Shown piece after piece: positions 37,001 to 45,348 of a stretch of 64,000 bases of DNA (within the stretch, counting starts at the first letter, position 1; the number at the start of each line of letters is the position of its first letter). Source of the stretch: Veillonella infantium. GTDB lineage: Bacteria > Bacillota > Negativicutes > Veillonellales > Veillonellaceae. Under the pieces are notes generated by a model, which ran no database searches, was not told the DNA's origin, and saw only the letters and a list, made by a program, of their open reading frames with translations. The translations under genes were made by a program, and so were the position numbers. The stretch lies in contig NZ_PPDD01000015.1 of assembly GCF_002959895.1 (NCBI RefSeq), positions 1-64,000 of the forward strand. Reading direction: 5' to 3'.

Positions 37001-37110
37001 CGCCCCATGTGGTTGTATGAGAAGATACCAAAGGTGAGGAGCACAGCCATGAAGTAGTAGATAATGGACTTGTGTTTGAGGGCCCATTCGGCTAAGTTAA
37101 ATTGTTTCAT
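34048..37110 (-). CDS. RND efflux transporter permease (AcrB/HAE1-like)
   Basis: A 1,020-residue RND pump of the inner membrane that would export substrates through the periplasm by proton exchange. N-terminal TM1 (about 12-30) is followed by a periplasmic loop with WPGASPQEM, and the TM4 motif GLLVDDAIIVVEMM carries the paired Asp residues of the proton relay. A second half repeats the fold, ending in TM11-12 (MLTAIAAILGMIPLM). The specific substrate cannot be judged. It overlaps the adaptor gene by four bases (ATGA), so they form an operon. No outer-membrane channel gene follows. Confidence 0.93.
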   Translation of the reverse strand: MKQFNLAEWALKHKSIIYYFMAVLLTFGIFSYNHMGRMEDPDFTMRTMVVGVAWPGASPQEMSDQVTDKLEEKLRDLPGVDYTKSFTDGSKSVIYINLKENLPSDKIRPAWEEARNMINDEWKSLPQGVQGPTINDRFDDVYGIIYAISGDEFSYEEKRQQAEDLKRQLLSVPNVKKISLIGVQQQTLNVTINKDKLASYKISTQQLLTAIKQQSMMVPAGMITTDTNNVYLRVNGLFDSPQAVQDMPIRINNQTLRLGDMADVTMTYQDPSNPQFYYEGKPAIGIAISMDAGANNVEFGEAIDKKLAELKKTIPAGLELDQVSNQPHIVKESIGDFSQSLFEAIAIVLLVSFASLGLRTGVVVALTIPVVVSTTFILMYENGIYLHKVSLGALILALGLLVDDAIIVVEMMSVKLEEGWGHFRSATFAYQSTAFPMLSGTLITCAGFLPLALAEGMVAEFTKSLSIVVFMALILSWFASVLVSPVLGYKIIENKAPKPESEWTKRDRIMHKLSVTFYDKFERLLHWALGHHKVVLLITLGAFVLSLLSLPLIKQEFFPSSTRNEIIVSMQFPQSSSIEYTANQAKIIDKYLQGNEHISTFTSYIGQGSPRFVLTLEPELQRNNFLQYVIVTKSLEDRDKLYNELTPYLNEEFPSALVNTQFLQIGPPSKYPVMLRVSGPDQKVVKEIANKVKDKMQGDKDLHNISFDWPDTEPVANVHIDPNKARLLGIDSYAVSLHLQSLLSGTKSGEYYEGNQTIPVTFRLGDNEQHNLSALSSLPIQTGNGSYVPLSQIATITMTQEDGIIWHRNMMPTISIHANVNAGVLGNAKTKEVYKSLQDIRDSLPTGYTIELDGAAEKSVTAVQNLLTPMPIMLFVIMTILMFQLKRIALMFMALLTAPLGLIGVVLALNITRTPLGFMAILGIIALSGMIIRNSIILLDQIEIHKAEGQKPREAIINSATLRFRPIMLTAIAAILGMIPLMGSVFWSPLAIAFSGGLLVATVLTLIVLPVMYASWYKIK

Positions 37111-38171
37111 TGACTAACCGCCGTCCCTTCTTGTAATTGTTGAGTGCCTGCGGTGATGACAATGTCGCCCTTAGCTAAACCAGATGTAACGATGACGGAG
37201 TTTTTACCGAACTCACCAGTCTTAATAGGAACGAGATGAGCCTTTTTATCTCGAATAATATACACTGCATTATTGCCGTTAGAGTCTTTCACAAGAGCTG
37301 TCAATGGAATAGAAATATTGGTGCTATCTGTGGTAGATAGATTTGCATTGACCGTCATGCCTAGTTGTACCTCTTTAGGTGGATTTTGTAATGCAATTTT
37401 TACCGTATATGTTCTGGCCACAGGGTCAGGAACCGGTGAAATTTCTCGCACCACACCTTGCACGGTTACATCAGGTAGAGCCCAGAATGTAATATTGGCA
37501 GGACTACCTACATGAATCTTGGTCATTTCTTGTTCGGGAAGGGCAATGACTGCTTCTGGGTCGTGACCGGCCGCTAAGGTGCCAACGCTTTGACCGGCTG
37601 CTACGACTTGGCCTGCTTCAATATTGAAAGCAGTAATAATACCTGTATCAGGAGCCGTCAAATTAGTATAGCTATTTTGATTGCTACTCAAGTTGAGGCT
37701 GGCCTGTGCTTGTTGTAATTGAGCAGCTGTCGCATTCAATTGGTTTTCTGCTTGGTCTAATTGCAACTTACTAATCGCTTGTTGAGCATAGAGATCGCGA
37801 TATCGTTTAGCATTAGTTTCTGCTAATTCATAGGCCGATTGAGCAGCTTTCACAGCACCCTCAGCATTTTGTACTTGAGCTGATGTATCTGAACCATTGA
37901 TTTGAGCAATTACTTGGCCTGCTTGTACAGTATCACCGACATTGACAAATTTGTTGATGACGCGACCCCCAATTTGAAAGGCTAAGTTTGTTTCCGTTTT
38001 ATTATGGATGGTGCCTGCATAGCCAGCACTAGTAGTACCAGATTCTTCACCGATGGTGATGGTGCGCACCTTGAGGCTAGTATCCTCAGATTGCTTTTCA
38101 GATCCGCAACCACTGATTATAGCAGTTCCTATTAAAAGGGCTCCTATGGTTGCTATGACTTTTTGATTCAT
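37107..38171 (-). CDS. RND periplasmic adaptor (membrane fusion) lipoprotein
   Basis: A 354-residue membrane fusion protein. The N-terminus is a lipoprotein signal (GALLIGTAIISGC, Cys near residue 22). Then come the barrel-sandwich halves (FAFQIGGRVINKFVNVGDTVQAGQVIAQING pattern, quoted in parts as GGRVINKFVNVGDTV and LTAPDTGIITAF) and an alpha-hairpin between them (about 95-150). The beta-barrel and membrane-proximal domain follow. It would bridge the RND pump to an outer-membrane channel. It is first in the operon, with 5' region facing the CNNM/CorC gene terminator. Confidence 0.92.
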   Translation of the reverse strand: MNQKVIATIGALLIGTAIISGCGSEKQSEDTSLKVRTITIGEESGTTSAGYAGTIHNKTETNLAFQIGGRVINKFVNVGDTVQAGQVIAQINGSDTSAQVQNAEGAVKAAQSAYELAETNAKRYRDLYAQQAISKLQLDQAENQLNATAAQLQQAQASLNLSSNQNSYTNLTAPDTGIITAFNIEAGQVVAAGQSVGTLAAGHDPEAVIALPEQEMTKIHVGSPANITFWALPDVTVQGVVREISPVPDPVARTYTVKIALQNPPKEVQLGMTVNANLSTTDSTNISIPLTALVKDSNGNNAVYIIRDKKAHLVPIKTGEFGKNSVIVTSGLAKGDIVITAGTQQLQEGTAVSQ

Positions 38172-38370
38172 AGAATCTCTCCTTTATACCACACATAAGC
38201 CCTATGACACAGAACTACACATGAGTAATCATAGGACGATATATTTTATGAAAGTAACTCTAATTTAGCCATTAGAGTTATTTTAGATAATAGCTCTATT
38301 AGATTTTATTATATATTTTATACAATTTAATAATACTATATTTATATGTAAACGGCTAGGGGTATATATA

Positions 38371-38400
38371 AAAAGTGAGTCCTCCATAGGAGAACTCACT
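38371..38400 (-). terminator. Terminator after the CNNM/CorC-like gene
   Basis: On the minus strand AGTGAGTTCTCC and GGAGGACTCACT pair around TAT, followed by TTTTTATAT. It lies 45 bases past the gene stop. Confidence 0.9.
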
Positions 38401-38444
38401 CTTTATAAATCTACAATGCTCATAAATCTACAAGCTAGTAGGTA

Positions 38445-39809
38445 TTAATCTTTTTCTTCTGTTTCTTGTATTACGATAGGTTCTTCATAGGTTACAAGAA
38501 TTTTGTCGATACGGGTGTTATCCATATCTACCACTTCAAAGGTATAGCCATTCCATTTTGCTTTGTCTAATTCTTTTGGAATGCGACCAAAGAGAACGTT
38601 TAATAGACCGCCCATTGTTTTGTACAAGTCTTTTTCTTCGCCTGGTAATTCTTCATCGATGTGGAAGAATTCTTTAAATTCGTCTACGTCGAGAAGGCCA
38701 TCTACAAGCCAGGAGCCGTCTTCACGTTCGATGATTTTATTTTCTTCTTCCTTGATTTCTTCTTCACCGGAAGGCATGAGACCTACGATTTCTTCCATAA
38801 TATCATGTAATGTTACAAGACCGCTAAAACCGCCATACTCGTCGAGAACGATCGTTTCATGGACGCCTTCTGTACGGAGTACATTCAACAATTTCATGAG
38901 TGTAATGGATTCTGGAATGAGTAATGGTTCTTTCAAACAAGATTCAATAATATCATGAATAGAGCGTTCGCTAGGACGTTGCATAATTTGAACTAATACG
39001 TCAGATACGGTAATGAGACCTTTTAATTCATCTAAGGAATCGGTACCTACAGGGATGCGGTAATGGTTGGCATTTTTGAGGACTTCCATAATTTCGTCCT
39101 CTGTGCCATTAAGGTCGATCCATTTAAGCTGTGTACGAGGTGTCATGATGTCACCAGCGTTCATATCTGCTAGGTGGAAGATATTTTCCACGAGGATAGG
39201 TTCCTCTTCTTCATACGCACCCATGGCAACGCCTTCGGTGAGCATCTTGTTAATTTCAGACTCTGTAACAGGAGCCTCTTCTTTCACAGTCACGCCTAGT
39301 AATTTTAAGAGGAATTCTGTGGAAACGCCGAGGAAGCTAACGATAGGTTTCAATGCTACAGACAACCAATAAATCGGTTTTGCTACTACTACGGCGATGC
39401 TTTCAGGACTATTTAAAGCCAATCGTTTTGGCACGAGTTCGCCAATAACGAGGGATAAATAGGTGATGATAGCAACGATGAGTAAGGAGCTAATGGATGC
39501 TGCATAGGGCTCAATACTTGGAATATTAGCTACTAAAATCTCTTCTAATGGACCAGAGAAGGTCGCACCAGAATATAAACCAGTTAAAATACCAACGAGA
39601 GTAATACCAATTTGAATAGTAGAAAACATATTATTTGGATTCTCTGCTAATTCAAAGGCTTTTTTAGCACGCTCATTGCCTGCCTCTGCCATTTCTTCGA
39701 GTTTACGTTTTTTAGCATTGACGATGGCCAATTCCGTCATAGAAAATAAGCCGTTTGCTATGATTAATACGACGATAATTATAAAATCTAAGGTCAGATC
39801 ACTGTCCAT
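38445..39809 (-). CDS. CNNM/CorC-type (hemolysin C family) membrane protein
   Basis: A 454-residue protein with an N-terminal CNNM (DUF21) membrane domain (about 1-190, four hydrophobic segments; SMTELAIVNAKKRKLEEMAEAGN in the first loop), a CBS-domain pair (about 205-340, IMTPRTQLKWID and VLDEYGGFSGLVTLHDI), and a C-terminal CorC_HlyC domain (about 360-440). The family is linked to magnesium and cobalt export and to transport control, although the exact ion is not shown by sequence. It starts at ATG 39809. The gene stands alone with its own terminator. Confidence 0.9.
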   Translation of the reverse strand: MDSDLTLDFIIIVVLIIANGLFSMTELAIVNAKKRKLEEMAEAGNERAKKAFELAENPNNMFSTIQIGITLVGILTGLYSGATFSGPLEEILVANIPSIEPYAASISSLLIVAIITYLSLVIGELVPKRLALNSPESIAVVVAKPIYWLSVALKPIVSFLGVSTEFLLKLLGVTVKEEAPVTESEINKMLTEGVAMGAYEEEEPILVENIFHLADMNAGDIMTPRTQLKWIDLNGTEDEIMEVLKNANHYRIPVGTDSLDELKGLITVSDVLVQIMQRPSERSIHDIIESCLKEPLLIPESITLMKLLNVLRTEGVHETIVLDEYGGFSGLVTLHDIMEEIVGLMPSGEEEIKEEENKIIEREDGSWLVDGLLDVDEFKEFFHIDEELPGEEKDLYKTMGGLLNVLFGRIPKELDKAKWNGYTFEVVDMDNTRIDKILVTYEEPIVIQETEEKD

Positions 39810-39904
39810 GTAAATAGATACTCCTTTTTATATAATTCTGCACATGAGAATATTAAAATATTACTCTTTAGTATACCATATTAGCATCAATAAATGTTTG
39901 TATA

Positions 39905-39936
39905 CAATAAAAGCACCCAAAAGGGTGCTTTTATTG
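39905..39936. terminator. Perfect hairpin in a divergent intergenic gap
   Basis: CAATAAAAGCACCC and GGGTGCTTTTATTG form a perfect 14-bp stem around AAAA, terminator-like in either direction. It lies between divergent gene starts, where no terminator is expected. Confidence 0.7.
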
Positions 39937-39990
39937 TGTCACTACATCTGCAAGTGGCTAGATAGATACTTTCGTCAGTAACTAGCACAG

Positions 39991-40018
39991 AAAAAGGAGG
40001 GCTGCCACCCTCCTCTTT
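39991..40018. terminator. Second terminator-like hairpin in the same gap
   Basis: GGAGGG and CCCTCC pair around CTGCCA, with AAAAA before and TCTTTT after. Together with the hairpin at 39905 it brackets a 54-base stretch that could be a small RNA or its end. Confidence 0.6.
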
Positions 40019-40195
40019 TGTTTTGCATGCATTAAAATGCTTACAAAATATTTATTTCCTTTATCTATTATTATATTACACAATTTACTATTATTTGTAA
40101 ATAATACTAGATACATATAATATATAAGATATGACTAGTCATTAGCAATAGTATGGCTTATATAAGATAGATAATTATTTTAATAGGAACTACAT

Positions 40196-40795
40196 ATGAC
40201 AAGTGAACAGGAATGGGAACAGGTTTTACAAATAAAGACAGCAGGCCGTGACGATAGTCGGTCTGATACGGAGCATCATCCGTACGAGCCCACAGATTAT
40301 TGCGTCCTAGAGCGCTTGGCGAACAGCGGTCATATTCGCAAGAAACATACTCTCATCGACTATGGCAGTGGCAAGGGTCGCGTTAGCATTTTTATGGCTT
40401 ACCAAACGGGCTGTCATTCCATCGGTATCGAATACGATGAACGATTATATGAAAAGGCTTTACTCAATGGTGAAAGCCCAGCAGCGCGGAATCGGGTGAG
40501 TTTTGTGCATGGTGATGCGGCGCTCTATGAATTACCAGCTCAAGCAGATCGATGCTTTTTCTTTAATCCCTTTGCGCTCCATACGATTAAGCGCGTTCTA
40601 GGAAATATCTTTGATTCCTTATACCATCATCCTCGTGAGATTAAGCTTTTTTTCTACTACGTAAATGACGAGGTAGAAAACTTCTTAAATAACCATGTGC
40701 GACTCGAACAGGAAGAACCTATCGATTGTAGCGATCTCTTTGAAGAAAAGGATGCAAAGGAACGAATTTTAGTGTATTCAGTTAACTTTATTTAG
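40196..40795 (+). CDS. SAM-dependent methyltransferase, class I
   Basis: A 199-residue class I methyltransferase. The SAM-binding motif I is LIDYGSGKGRVSIFM (about residues 53-67), the acidic residue ends the next strand (IGIEYDE), and motif IV is DRCFFFNPFALH. The product name stays generic: target unknown. The upstream gap holds two terminator-like hairpins, and a terminator follows, so it is probably monocistronic. Confidence 0.82.
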   Translation: MTSEQEWEQVLQIKTAGRDDSRSDTEHHPYEPTDYCVLERLANSGHIRKKHTLIDYGSGKGRVSIFMAYQTGCHSIGIEYDERLYEKALLNGESPAARNRVSFVHGDAALYELPAQADRCFFFNPFALHTIKRVLGNIFDSLYHHPREIKLFFYYVNDEVENFLNNHVRLEQEEPIDCSDLFEEKDAKERILVYSVNFI

Positions 40796-40803
40796 TATGT
40801 AAG

Positions 40804-40877
40804 AAACCTCAATGTTGAAGGCTTGTTTTAGGGGCTCTAAATTTGTACGACTAGAACATAATTCAAATTGAGGTTTT
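40804..40877 (+). terminator. Probable terminator after the methyltransferase gene
   Basis: AAACCTCAAT (40804-40813) and ATTGAGGTTT (40867-40876) pair across a roughly 53-base loop, with an inner GTTGAA/TTCAAA extension and a T-run after. Confidence 0.65.
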
Positions 40878-41049
40878 ATTCTATTTTTAAGAAACTTTCA
40901 CCTATATTATTAAGGAAAAAGCAGATAAATTCTGATATAATAATATATTAGAGATTATAAAATCGATTTATTTTTTACGGTTCTATACATTGATTCGTAT
41001 GTGCTAGTTTAGCGGGTAGGGATGAGTGTATTGAATACAGGAGGTATGC

Positions 41050-42252
41050 ATGGAACTCATCGATACAGCGTTGATTGAACGCATTCGCAAGTCCTTAATT
41101 AAACGATATGATCGAGATCAACAAATTCAACAAATGATTGAAGAAATTGGTGCCGAAGAGGGACTCAATGAAACTGAATTGGCTATTGTTTACCAAGCTT
41201 ATTTAGAGGTTAAGGAACGCATATACTATACATCCTCTCTCGTCGATTTGTGGAATCAAATTGAAGAGGTTCAAAAACGGATGTCCATGTTGCATACCTA
41301 TGATTCTCTTGAAGAGGATTTGTTTGGCAATGTGTTAGGCGACGATAAAGAGAATATCATCATTTCTGATGGATCTTATCTTGGCAAGGGTGCTAGTCAT
41401 AATAACGATGTATACGCTATGGAACAGGTCCAATTATCGGATATTCCTGTGCAGCATGATTCTACAGTGGGCATGAACCATATTAAATTGAACGAATTGC
41501 ATTCTATGGGTGGTCTTTTTACAGGATCTGGTGAAAGCTCCCAACATGAGATATCGGACCTTGATGAAGACATTGTAGAGCATATGGATGTAAATCCACT
41601 AGATGGCGTGGAAAGCTTAGAAGTCCATCACTTAGATGATGAAAATCCTTTTGATAATGATGATTTGGAAGAAATGTTAGCATCTAAGAATAAAGATAAA
41701 GATTCTAAAAAAGAAGATAAATCTCATAAAAAAGATAAGAAATTAGAGGAAGAAGATGTATTGGATGATGACGATATGTCCTCTATTGATCCATATACAG
41801 CAGTAAATGCTTTATTATTCGGTAAGTCTGGCTTAGATTCAGATAAAGCCAATAAGAAGATGGAAAAGCTTCTTAAAAAACAATTGAAACGCGTAGATGA
41901 TGAATGGGCGCGTATCAATGGAACTGACGATACATCTAAAAAATCTAAGGATTATAAAAAATTCAAAGAAGATAAGAAATCTAAGGGAGACAAGAAATCC
42001 AAAGAGGATAAAAAGTCTAAAGAGGATAAAAAGGACAAAAAATATAAAAAGTCCAAAGAAGATAAACATTCCAAATCCAAAGAAAAATTAAAGAAAAAGA
42101 AAGATAAGACTGAAAAGAAGCTTAAAGTCTTGAACGATAAGTTAAAAACAGTATTTTTGGCGGATACTTTCAAGAAAAAAGATAAGAAGAAAGACAAGAA
42201 AAAGGATAAAAAGTCCGAAAAGGATACATCCGAAAAAAAGCAAAAACGATAG
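41050..42252 (+). CDS. Lys-rich protein of unknown function
   Basis: A 400-residue protein I cannot assign. Residues 1-100 look like a folded helical region (IEEIGAEEGLNETELAIVYQ). The middle is acidic, and residues about 215-235 and 300-400 are low-complexity Lys/Asp/Ser/Glu repeats (KKSKEDKKS-like). GGAGGT precedes the ATG at 41050. The zero frame ends KKQKR and stop. At codons 396-397 the bases are A AAA AAG, a classical -1 slippery heptamer in the right phase; the -1 frame is open for another 52 codons and ends with a Cys-rich tail (see the next feature). An indel would have the same effect. Confidence 0.7.
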   Translation: MELIDTALIERIRKSLIKRYDRDQQIQQMIEEIGAEEGLNETELAIVYQAYLEVKERIYYTSSLVDLWNQIEEVQKRMSMLHTYDSLEEDLFGNVLGDDKENIIISDGSYLGKGASHNNDVYAMEQVQLSDIPVQHDSTVGMNHIKLNELHSMGGLFTGSGESSQHEISDLDEDIVEHMDVNPLDGVESLEVHHLDDENPFDNDDLEEMLASKNKDKDSKKEDKSHKKDKKLEEEDVLDDDDMSSIDPYTAVNALLFGKSGLDSDKANKKMEKLLKKQLKRVDDEWARINGTDDTSKKSKDYKKFKEDKKSKGDKKSKEDKKSKEDKKDKKYKKSKEDKHSKSKEKLKKKKDKTEKKLKVLNDKLKTVFLADTFKKKDKKKDKKKDKKSEKDTSEKKQKR

Positions 42253-42398
42253 TTTCTGTATGGAATAGTAATGCCTCTGAACAGGGGGCCAAGGAGAGTG
42301 CTAGTGCTAAGAAATTAGCCGGTACTGGGACTATCGACCGTGGATGCGGTAAATGCAAGCGATGTAAGGGACCTAAGTGTAAGAAATATCCAATATAA
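42234..42398 (+). other. Open -1 frame encoding a Cys-rich tail, candidate frameshift extension
   Basis: After a -1 slip at 42234-42240, the frame reads AKTIVSVWNSNASEQGAKES, then ASAKKLAGTGTIDRGCGKCK, then RCKGPKCKKYPI and stop at 42396-42398. It has no start codon of its own. CGKCKRCKGPKCKK looks like a small metal-binding tail. A GCTAA-GAAA-TTAGC hairpin lies at about 42306-42319, which is farther than the usual distance for a stimulator. Readings: programmed frameshift, phase variation at the A7 tract, or a disabled C-terminus. Confidence 0.6.
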
Positions 42399-42451
42399 TT
42401 ACAGTTAGGTAGTATAGAGTAGTTACGTTATATAAAGAACAGTAGGGGTTA

Positions 42452-44431
42452 ATGATGAACCGATGGCAACGATTATTTGAAGGCATAAAGACAGAGATTA
42501 AGGTGTTTATCTTTTTCTCTGCTTTATTGACTGCATTTAGAATCGTATTTCTTGCAGTATTTCAATCACAACTAGCTTCTGTGACGATGGAGAATATTCT
42601 TACGTCCTTATGGCTAGGCTTTAGATTGAGTCTCAAGACCGTCGGTTCTTTGTGTTTACTAGGCTTTTTAGGAGGCACATTGGTACATACCTTTGTACCT
42701 AAATGGCCGTCCATGCGCATTAAACAGGTTGTATATTCTATTGCCACTGTATTGTTGACCTTCCTATTCTTAGGCCGCATTCCGTTCTACAAAATATTCA
42801 ATTCCTCTTATAATGCGATGCTCATCAATGGTAAAAATGATGATATAGGTGCCATTGTAAATACGGCGATTAATGAATATAACGCCCTCATGTACATTGT
42901 TGGAGCCGTTGTGTTGAGCGCAGCCCTTTGTTATTTCCTCGTTAAATTCTTGGCGTGGGGTACAAAGAAATATAGTGATTACGTTGATACTCAATTAGTT
43001 TGTCCTACTTGGTATCCAAAGACTAAGAAAACACAATGGATCACAGGCATTGGATTGACTGTAGTTATCGGTGTATTAGGTCTGTTCTTTAGATTTGGTG
43101 GTGCTTTTAACTATACGAATTCCATTAACTGGGAAAGTGCGGCGCGCCTCAGTTCTAATTTATTAAACGAAACTATCCTCGACGATGTGCAGGCTCTTTA
43201 TCGTGTTAAAAGCATTGCAAAACGCGCGGAGGAGTTAGAGGTTATCAACTTAACCCCTCAAGAATTGAGTGAGAAAATCAGTGCCATTGGTGGAACATTT
43301 AATGGTAAGGATTTTGATGGTTCTTTCACAAGAACTATTACGACAGAGCGTTTAGCGGAGCAACCACAGTCCATCAATATCGTTCTCGGTGAATCCTATG
43401 GTTTGTGGCCATTCCTCGCTGAATACAATGAACCTGGTGCGTATCTCGTTGAACAAGGTCGTAAATACGCTGCCAGTCCTCAAGCGATGAGCACGCAGCT
43501 CGCTCTTGCCCAAGGTACAGGCACTATGCCTGCTATCAATGGTTTACTCACAGGTATGCCTGACACAGGTCTATATCCTAATTACGAAGGTGAAAGTTTC
43601 AAACAACCGTATGGCTTAGGAATTGGTTCTGTTATGAAAAAGCTAGGCTATAAAACTGTATTCTGGTACGGTGGCTTTAGTACATGGCAAAATGTGAAGA
43701 ACTTCGTCTTGTCTCAAGGTTTTGATGAATTCCATGATGCGTCTGAAATGCCAAGTGAAGAAGGCAATGCATGGGGGGTAGCGGATAAGGATATGTTTAA
43801 AGCCATTTCCGCTTACATGGATCAACATAGAGGGGAAAAAATCCTCAATGTTATTATGACCACATCTAATCATCCTCCATATAGCGTTAATGTCGCTAAA
43901 GAAGGCTATGATGTGAATAAGGTAAAAGGCCATTTGCCTGATACAATTGCAGAAACTGATAAGCAATTGAACGAAATGGGCCATATTTGGTATGCAGATC
44001 ACGTGATGGGCGAATATATCGCTAGTGAAGAAAAAGCAGATCCATCAGCGCTCTTCGTTATCACTGGGGACCATAGCGAACGATTTACATTTGCCCGCGA
44101 AGTAAGTCCTAATGTGGCATCTACGATTCCCATTATCTTCTACGGTCGCGGTATTCATAAAGACTGGCTTGCTCCTAATGCGTTTGGCATGAGCATTCAA
44201 ATCATTCCAACCTTGGCAGAACTAGCGGGGCGACCTGGTCAAACCTATGAAGCGATGGTGCCAAGCTTGTTTACACAAGAGGAATTTGTCTTTAACCATA
44301 GACTATATCTAGATAACAGTGGCAAACTTATAGAACAAGGCACAAATATGCCTAAAGCCTATGGTGATGTGATTAAGAACATGCGCGAACTAGCGGCGTG
44401 GCGTATTAAGCATGGGGATAGTATTCAATAA
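42452..44431 (+). CDS. LTA-synthase/sulfatase-superfamily membrane enzyme (copy 1)
   Basis: A 659-residue protein with about five N-terminal membrane segments (residues 15-175) and a large extracytoplasmic sulfatase-fold domain. Metal-site features are LGESYGLW (about residue 313), a Thr-containing segment GTGTMPAINGLLTG (T356/T358, a candidate nucleophile) and VITGDHSERF (about 540). Lipoteichoic-acid synthases and related phosphoglycerol or phosphoethanolamine transferases have this design. In an outer-membrane organism the substrate is more likely LPS or an oligosaccharide than teichoic acid; that is inference. ATG pair at 42452/42455; GGGG stands just upstream. Confidence 0.8.
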   Translation: MMNRWQRLFEGIKTEIKVFIFFSALLTAFRIVFLAVFQSQLASVTMENILTSLWLGFRLSLKTVGSLCLLGFLGGTLVHTFVPKWPSMRIKQVVYSIATVLLTFLFLGRIPFYKIFNSSYNAMLINGKNDDIGAIVNTAINEYNALMYIVGAVVLSAALCYFLVKFLAWGTKKYSDYVDTQLVCPTWYPKTKKTQWITGIGLTVVIGVLGLFFRFGGAFNYTNSINWESAARLSSNLLNETILDDVQALYRVKSIAKRAEELEVINLTPQELSEKISAIGGTFNGKDFDGSFTRTITTERLAEQPQSINIVLGESYGLWPFLAEYNEPGAYLVEQGRKYAASPQAMSTQLALAQGTGTMPAINGLLTGMPDTGLYPNYEGESFKQPYGLGIGSVMKKLGYKTVFWYGGFSTWQNVKNFVLSQGFDEFHDASEMPSEEGNAWGVADKDMFKAISAYMDQHRGEKILNVIMTTSNHPPYSVNVAKEGYDVNKVKGHLPDTIAETDKQLNEMGHIWYADHVMGEYIASEEKADPSALFVITGDHSERFTFAREVSPNVASTIPIIFYGRGIHKDWLAPNAFGMSIQIIPTLAELAGRPGQTYEAMVPSLFTQEEFVFNHRLYLDNSGKLIEQGTNMPKAYGDVIKNMRELAAWRIKHGDSIQ

Positions 44432-44446
44432 TTTTTTATACGATAT

Positions 44447-44479
44447 ATATGGTAGATATCATATTTGTATCTACCATAT
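44447..44479. other. Hairpin between polysaccharide genes
   Basis: ATATGGTAGATA (44447-44458) and TATCTACCATAT (44468-44479) pair perfectly without a T-run. It may slow or stabilise the transcript between two surface genes. Confidence 0.5.
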
Positions 44480-44526
44480 GTATCTACATAGTGAATTAAC
44501 GGGATTTGTAAGTTAAAGGATGATCT

Positions 44527-45282
44527 ATGAGCACTGTGACGGCTATTATCTTAGCTCGCAACGAAGAAAAACATATTGTAGATTGTATTAAAAGTATTCA
44601 ATTTGCTGATGAAATATTAGTTATTGATGATGGAAGTACAGATCAAACGGTACCTCTTGCTACTAATTTGGGGGCTAAAGTTATACCACATCCTCTGAAT
44701 GGAGATTGGTCACAACAACGGAGATTTGGTATATCTCAAGCAAATTCTGAATGGATTCTATTTATAGATTCGGATGAGCGTGTATCTCCTCAATTAGCAA
44801 AATCAATCCAAGAATCTATTAAAGGAGAGCCAAAGGCCTATTGGCTACGAAGATATAATTTATTCCATCACAATCCAGCTACGCATGGCGTAGTAAGACC
44901 TGATAAGGTTTTGAGATTAATGCCTCGTGAAGGGGCTACAGTGGAGGGGGCAGTCCATGAGACTTTTATTAGTCCTTATCCACAAGCTACATTAGAAGGT
45001 AAATTGTATCATTACACTTATGATAACTGGCATCAGTTTTTTGAAAAGTTCAATAAATACACTACAGCAGCGGCCAACAAGTACAAGAATCAAGGGAAAT
45101 CTTGTAGTTTTTTAGGGGATATTATATTGCGTCCAACATGGGCATTTTTTAAGATATATATTTTGCAAGGTGGCATATTAGATGGAAAAATAGGTTTTCT
45201 ATTATCTATCTACCATATGATGTACACCATGACGAAATATGTAAAATTATATTATTTAAACAAATCTAATGGGCAATTATAA
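44527..45282 (+). CDS. Family 2 glycosyltransferase, WaaE/KdtX-like
   Basis: A 251-residue GT-A glycosyltransferase. IILARNEEKHIVDCIKSIQF (about residues 6-25) and DEILVIDDGSTDQT (about 28-41) are close to LPS core glycosyltransferases of the WaaE/KdtX group; LFIDSDERVS (about 78-87) supplies the metal-binding acidic motif. The C-terminal HYTYDNWHQFFEKFNKYT is also typical. It probably adds a hexose to LPS core; the sugar is not known. It lies between two LTA-synthase-like genes. Confidence 0.85.
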   Translation: MSTVTAIILARNEEKHIVDCIKSIQFADEILVIDDGSTDQTVPLATNLGAKVIPHPLNGDWSQQRRFGISQANSEWILFIDSDERVSPQLAKSIQESIKGEPKAYWLRRYNLFHHNPATHGVVRPDKVLRLMPREGATVEGAVHETFISPYPQATLEGKLYHYTYDNWHQFFEKFNKYTTAAANKYKNQGKSCSFLGDIILRPTWAFFKIYILQGGILDGKIGFLLSIYHMMYTMTKYVKLYYLNKSNGQL

Positions 45283-45348
45283 TCAGTAATTTAGTATAGT
45301 AGATTACTATGGGGAATTATTGTTCTTGAAGTAGATATGGAAGTATGA

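Noticed and set aside
41724-42197. Minus-strand reading frames opposite the Lys-rich gene
   Set aside because: Their Phe/Leu/Ser-rich products are the shadow of Lys repeats and have no ribosome sites.
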